Part shown: positions 62,294 to 64,000 of the stretch, piece by piece
How positions within the stretch are numbered: position 1 is the first letter of the stretch
Layout: every line of letters begins with the position of its first letter
From: Opitutales bacterium
GTDB lineage: Bacteria; Verrucomicrobiota; Verrucomicrobiia; Opitutales; Seribacteraceae
DNA length: 64,000 bases
Reading direction: 5' to 3'
Assembly: GCA_028045305.1 (NCBI GenBank)
Contig: JAOFTV010000003.1
Span: 62,001-126,000 of the forward strand
Made by a program: the position numbers and the translations under genes
The notes under the pieces: model-generated
What the model saw: only the letters and a program-made list of their open reading frames with translations
Told to the model about the DNA's origin: nothing
Databases searched by the model: none

Positions 62294-64000
62294 TCAGGGT
62301 TTTGGATAAATGGAGAGGTTATCGAAGTAGACCTTCTTTTTGCTTTGAGGCGAAAGGGCATATATTCCGGGGGCTCCCCGCTTATGGGGTTGAGCGTGCG
62401 ACTCCTCCAAAGTCCAAGCTTCGGGTTCGGGCTCATCCCTTGGCCAAGCTTTTGCCCTAATTAACCCTGATCCATTTTCCTGCAAATCAATTTGAGTTTT
62501 TAAACGGTACCATTTGTTGGCCTCAATTGGAAAAGGAACAGACCTCTGAAAACGATCGTAATTTGAAACGACCTCGAGTTTGTTTGAATTGCCCACAAGG
62601 GCAAAAATATACCTTTGGTTCACCACCCCAACGGTGGACTTTATTCTTCGATTTCCATCCACCTTGGCGTCCATCTCCACGATATAATCACTCGCCTGCC
62701 AGTGCCCTACAAAATTCATCGCTCTTTGGAAAAGCACACGGTCCAAAGTGTTTCCCGCCACACGTTCGCCATCAAGGTTCTGTACCTGCCATCTCATGCG
62801 TGCTCCCAACCACGGCAATGGAGGATAAGAGAAAGATACACCATCACTCGCCTGTTGGGTGAACTCATACCCGATCTCAAAATCTTCCACATAGGGTAAG
62901 CTAGATAGTATTCTTCCTCTAGCCACTCCATGCAGTCCCTGATAAGAAGCCCGAATTGCTCCTGCAGAAAGCTTTGCCTGCATAGGCGCAACTAAACTGC
63001 CAGGTCCAGTTTTTGAAAGATTTCCATCTAATTCAGCTTGGACTTTGGCATTGGGGGGAATCCACTTTCCCCAAGTTAATCCGTCCCCCAACTGCTTGAT
63101 TCGACGGCCTACTGAATCCAGTGCAAAAACTCGAAAGTTCATTTTTTCTCCCGCAGGTAAGGCGAACTCAGACGGCACGATTTGAAGAGAGCTAATTTGT
63201 CCGGGGGTAAGACTTTCATCTGCATTATTGTTCCGGAAAGGCTTTGGATTTATATCCCTTCCAAAACAGTACAATTTCTTTTTGGATTGGATAAGGATCC
63301 TCCCATGGGCTACTGCAGGTGCAGCCAGGCAAGAGCTGCCAAGATCAATTTGACTAAGAATTTGACCACCGCTTCCAATATCCTTCACCACCGACACCTT
63401 GCCGTCAAACATCGGAACATACAACTTGCCATCCGCCCATGTGGGGGCGGCATGGATTTGATCCGGGGAAAGTTTTAGGGTCCAAAGGGTTTGGCCGCTT
63501 CGAGCGTCATTGCAGAACAACTCGCCAGTTTTGACAGTGGTATAGAGACGATCCTTGTAGAGCACGGGTGAACTAGTAAATGATTCAAGCTCGTCGTTAC
63601 GCCATGCTTCGCTTTGACGATCAATCTCCAGAATAGATTCTTCCAGAGTTGGCAACTTAAATGGTTTGCGAATACCCACCATTCTGCCAATACGCGAACT
63701 GTCGATATTCTCCTTGCCGTGCACAGCAATGACTAAATCTTCATGCAGAACTACACCTGCATTCACTCCACCGTGAGACATTTTAAAACGCCAAAGAGGC
63801 TGTCCGGTTCTGGCATCGACACAGACTACATGCCCGCATCCCGTCCCGCTGTAAAAAACCCTTCTTCCATCTTCTAAGTTTTCAAAGACTAAGGGGGCAA
63901 AAGAACTGTCCTTAGGGGTAGTGCCCGGGGTTGAAGTCCAGACGAGCTCACCAGTTTCTTTGTCAAAGGCATAAAACCTGTCTCTTGCTGGTCCATTCGT
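62294..64000 (-). CDS. PQQ-like beta-propeller protein with C-terminal jelly-roll domain (partial)
   Basis: The frame stays open to the window edge ('FYAFDKETGELVWTSTPG' precedes the ORF-track start), so the real start lies outside the window. It has several beta-propeller blades, then an Ig-like segment ('LQIVPSEFALPAGEKMNFRVFAL'), and a C-terminal concanavalin-like domain ending 'KKVYFDNLSIYPKP', similar to the protein at 42.3 kb. It is likely secreted. It heads the visible part of the minus-strand array. Confidence 0.85.
   Translation of the reverse strand, partial: TNGPARDRFYAFDKETGELVWTSTPGTTPKDSSFAPLVFENLEDGRRVFYSGTGCGHVVCVDARTGQPLWRFKMSHGGVNAGVVLHEDLVIAVHGKENIDSSRIGRMVGIRKPFKLPTLEESILEIDRQSEAWRNDELESFTSSPVLYKDRLYTTVKTGELFCNDARSGQTLWTLKLSPDQIHAAPTWADGKLYVPMFDGKVSVVKDIGSGGQILSQIDLGSSCLAAPAVAHGRILIQSKKKLYCFGRDINPKPFRNNNADESLTPGQISSLQIVPSEFALPAGEKMNFRVFALDSVGRRIKQLGDGLTWGKWIPPNAKVQAELDGNLSKTGPGSLVAPMQAKLSAGAIRASYQGLHGVARGRILSSLPYVEDFEIGYEFTQQASDGVSFSYPPLPWLGARMRWQVQNLDGERVAGNTLDRVLFQRAMNFVGHWQASDYIVEMDAKVDGNRRIKSTVGVVNQRYIFALVGNSNKLEVVSNYDRFQRSVPFPIEANKWYRLKTQIDLQENGSGLIRAKAWPRDEPEPEAWTLEESHAQPHKRGAPGIYALSPQSKKKVYFDNLSIYPKP

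Noticed and set aside
1-64000. tRNA, rRNA, CRISPR array, insertion sequence, prophage or attachment site
   Set aside because: No cloverleaf-like tract, repeat-spacer pattern, transposase or integrase was seen in the short intergenic gaps or in the ORFs.

Overview
The window reads as a chromosomal segment from a member of the PVC superphylum, most likely a marine Verrucomicrobiota of moderate GC content (assignment inferred). Markers are the DUF1549/DUF1553 plus DUF1501 gene pair, Gfo/Idh/MocA dehydrogenases beside a sugar isomerase, many PQQ-like beta-propeller proteins, and a metal permease fused to a DtxR-type repressor, an architecture otherwise known from Chlamydia YtgCR. No tRNA, rRNA, CRISPR array, insertion sequence or phage gene was recognised. 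Coding density is very high: there is no gene-free stretch above 300 bases, and many genes overlap by ATGA.

Layout. 1-8.6 kb: two divergent peptide ABC importers, a YejB/YejE/solute-binding set on the minus strand (solute-binding gene cut by the window edge) and an OppA-B-C plus fused OppDF set on the plus strand. 8.6-12 kb: the conserved transglutaminase-like / alpha-E / circularly permuted ATP-grasp trio. 12-13.8 kb: an OGG1-type 8-oxoguanine glycosylase, a secreted unknown and a small basic protein. 13.8-17.2 kb: two Gfo/Idh/MocA oxidoreductases and a TIM-barrel sugar isomerase. 17.2-22.2 kb: a DtxR/MntR-type regulator divergent from a four-gene Mn/Fe/Zn importer, with a perfect 18-bp palindrome between them. 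22.2-31 kb: small secreted protein, HupE/UreJ-like membrane protein, DUF1549/1553 and DUF1501 proteins, secreted cyclophilin, and a LolD/FtsX/DUF3299 cassette. 31-42 kb: Nudix protein, anchored solute-binding-like protein, an HtrA-like protease paired with a degenerate pseudo-protease, an FGE-fold protein, a two-component pair with a degenerate HD-GYP output domain, a ThuA-like protein and two linked membrane unknowns.

42.3-64 kb: eighteen genes all on the minus strand with tiny gaps or overlaps. From upstream to downstream: two PQQ-like beta-propeller proteins, a sodium:solute symporter with its small subunit, an adenylate-forming ligase, an acyl reductase-like aldehyde dehydrogenase, an iron-type alcohol dehydrogenase, a third beta-propeller protein, a HemN-like radical SAM enzyme, a chorismate-lyase-like protein, a flavin halogenase-like enzyme, a GT4 glycosyltransferase, a 4HBT thioesterase, a small DMT-like membrane protein, a second PaaK-like ligase, a YbbA/YbbP-like ABC system and a secreted protein. 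No polyketide synthase or carrier protein is present. The most economical reading (inference) is a locus that makes 4-hydroxybenzoate or a relative from chorismate, activates it, reduces it to aldehyde or alcohol, tailors it by flavin and radical chemistry and glycosylation, and exports it. I do not recognise it as a described pathway and consider it the best candidate for an undescribed system here.
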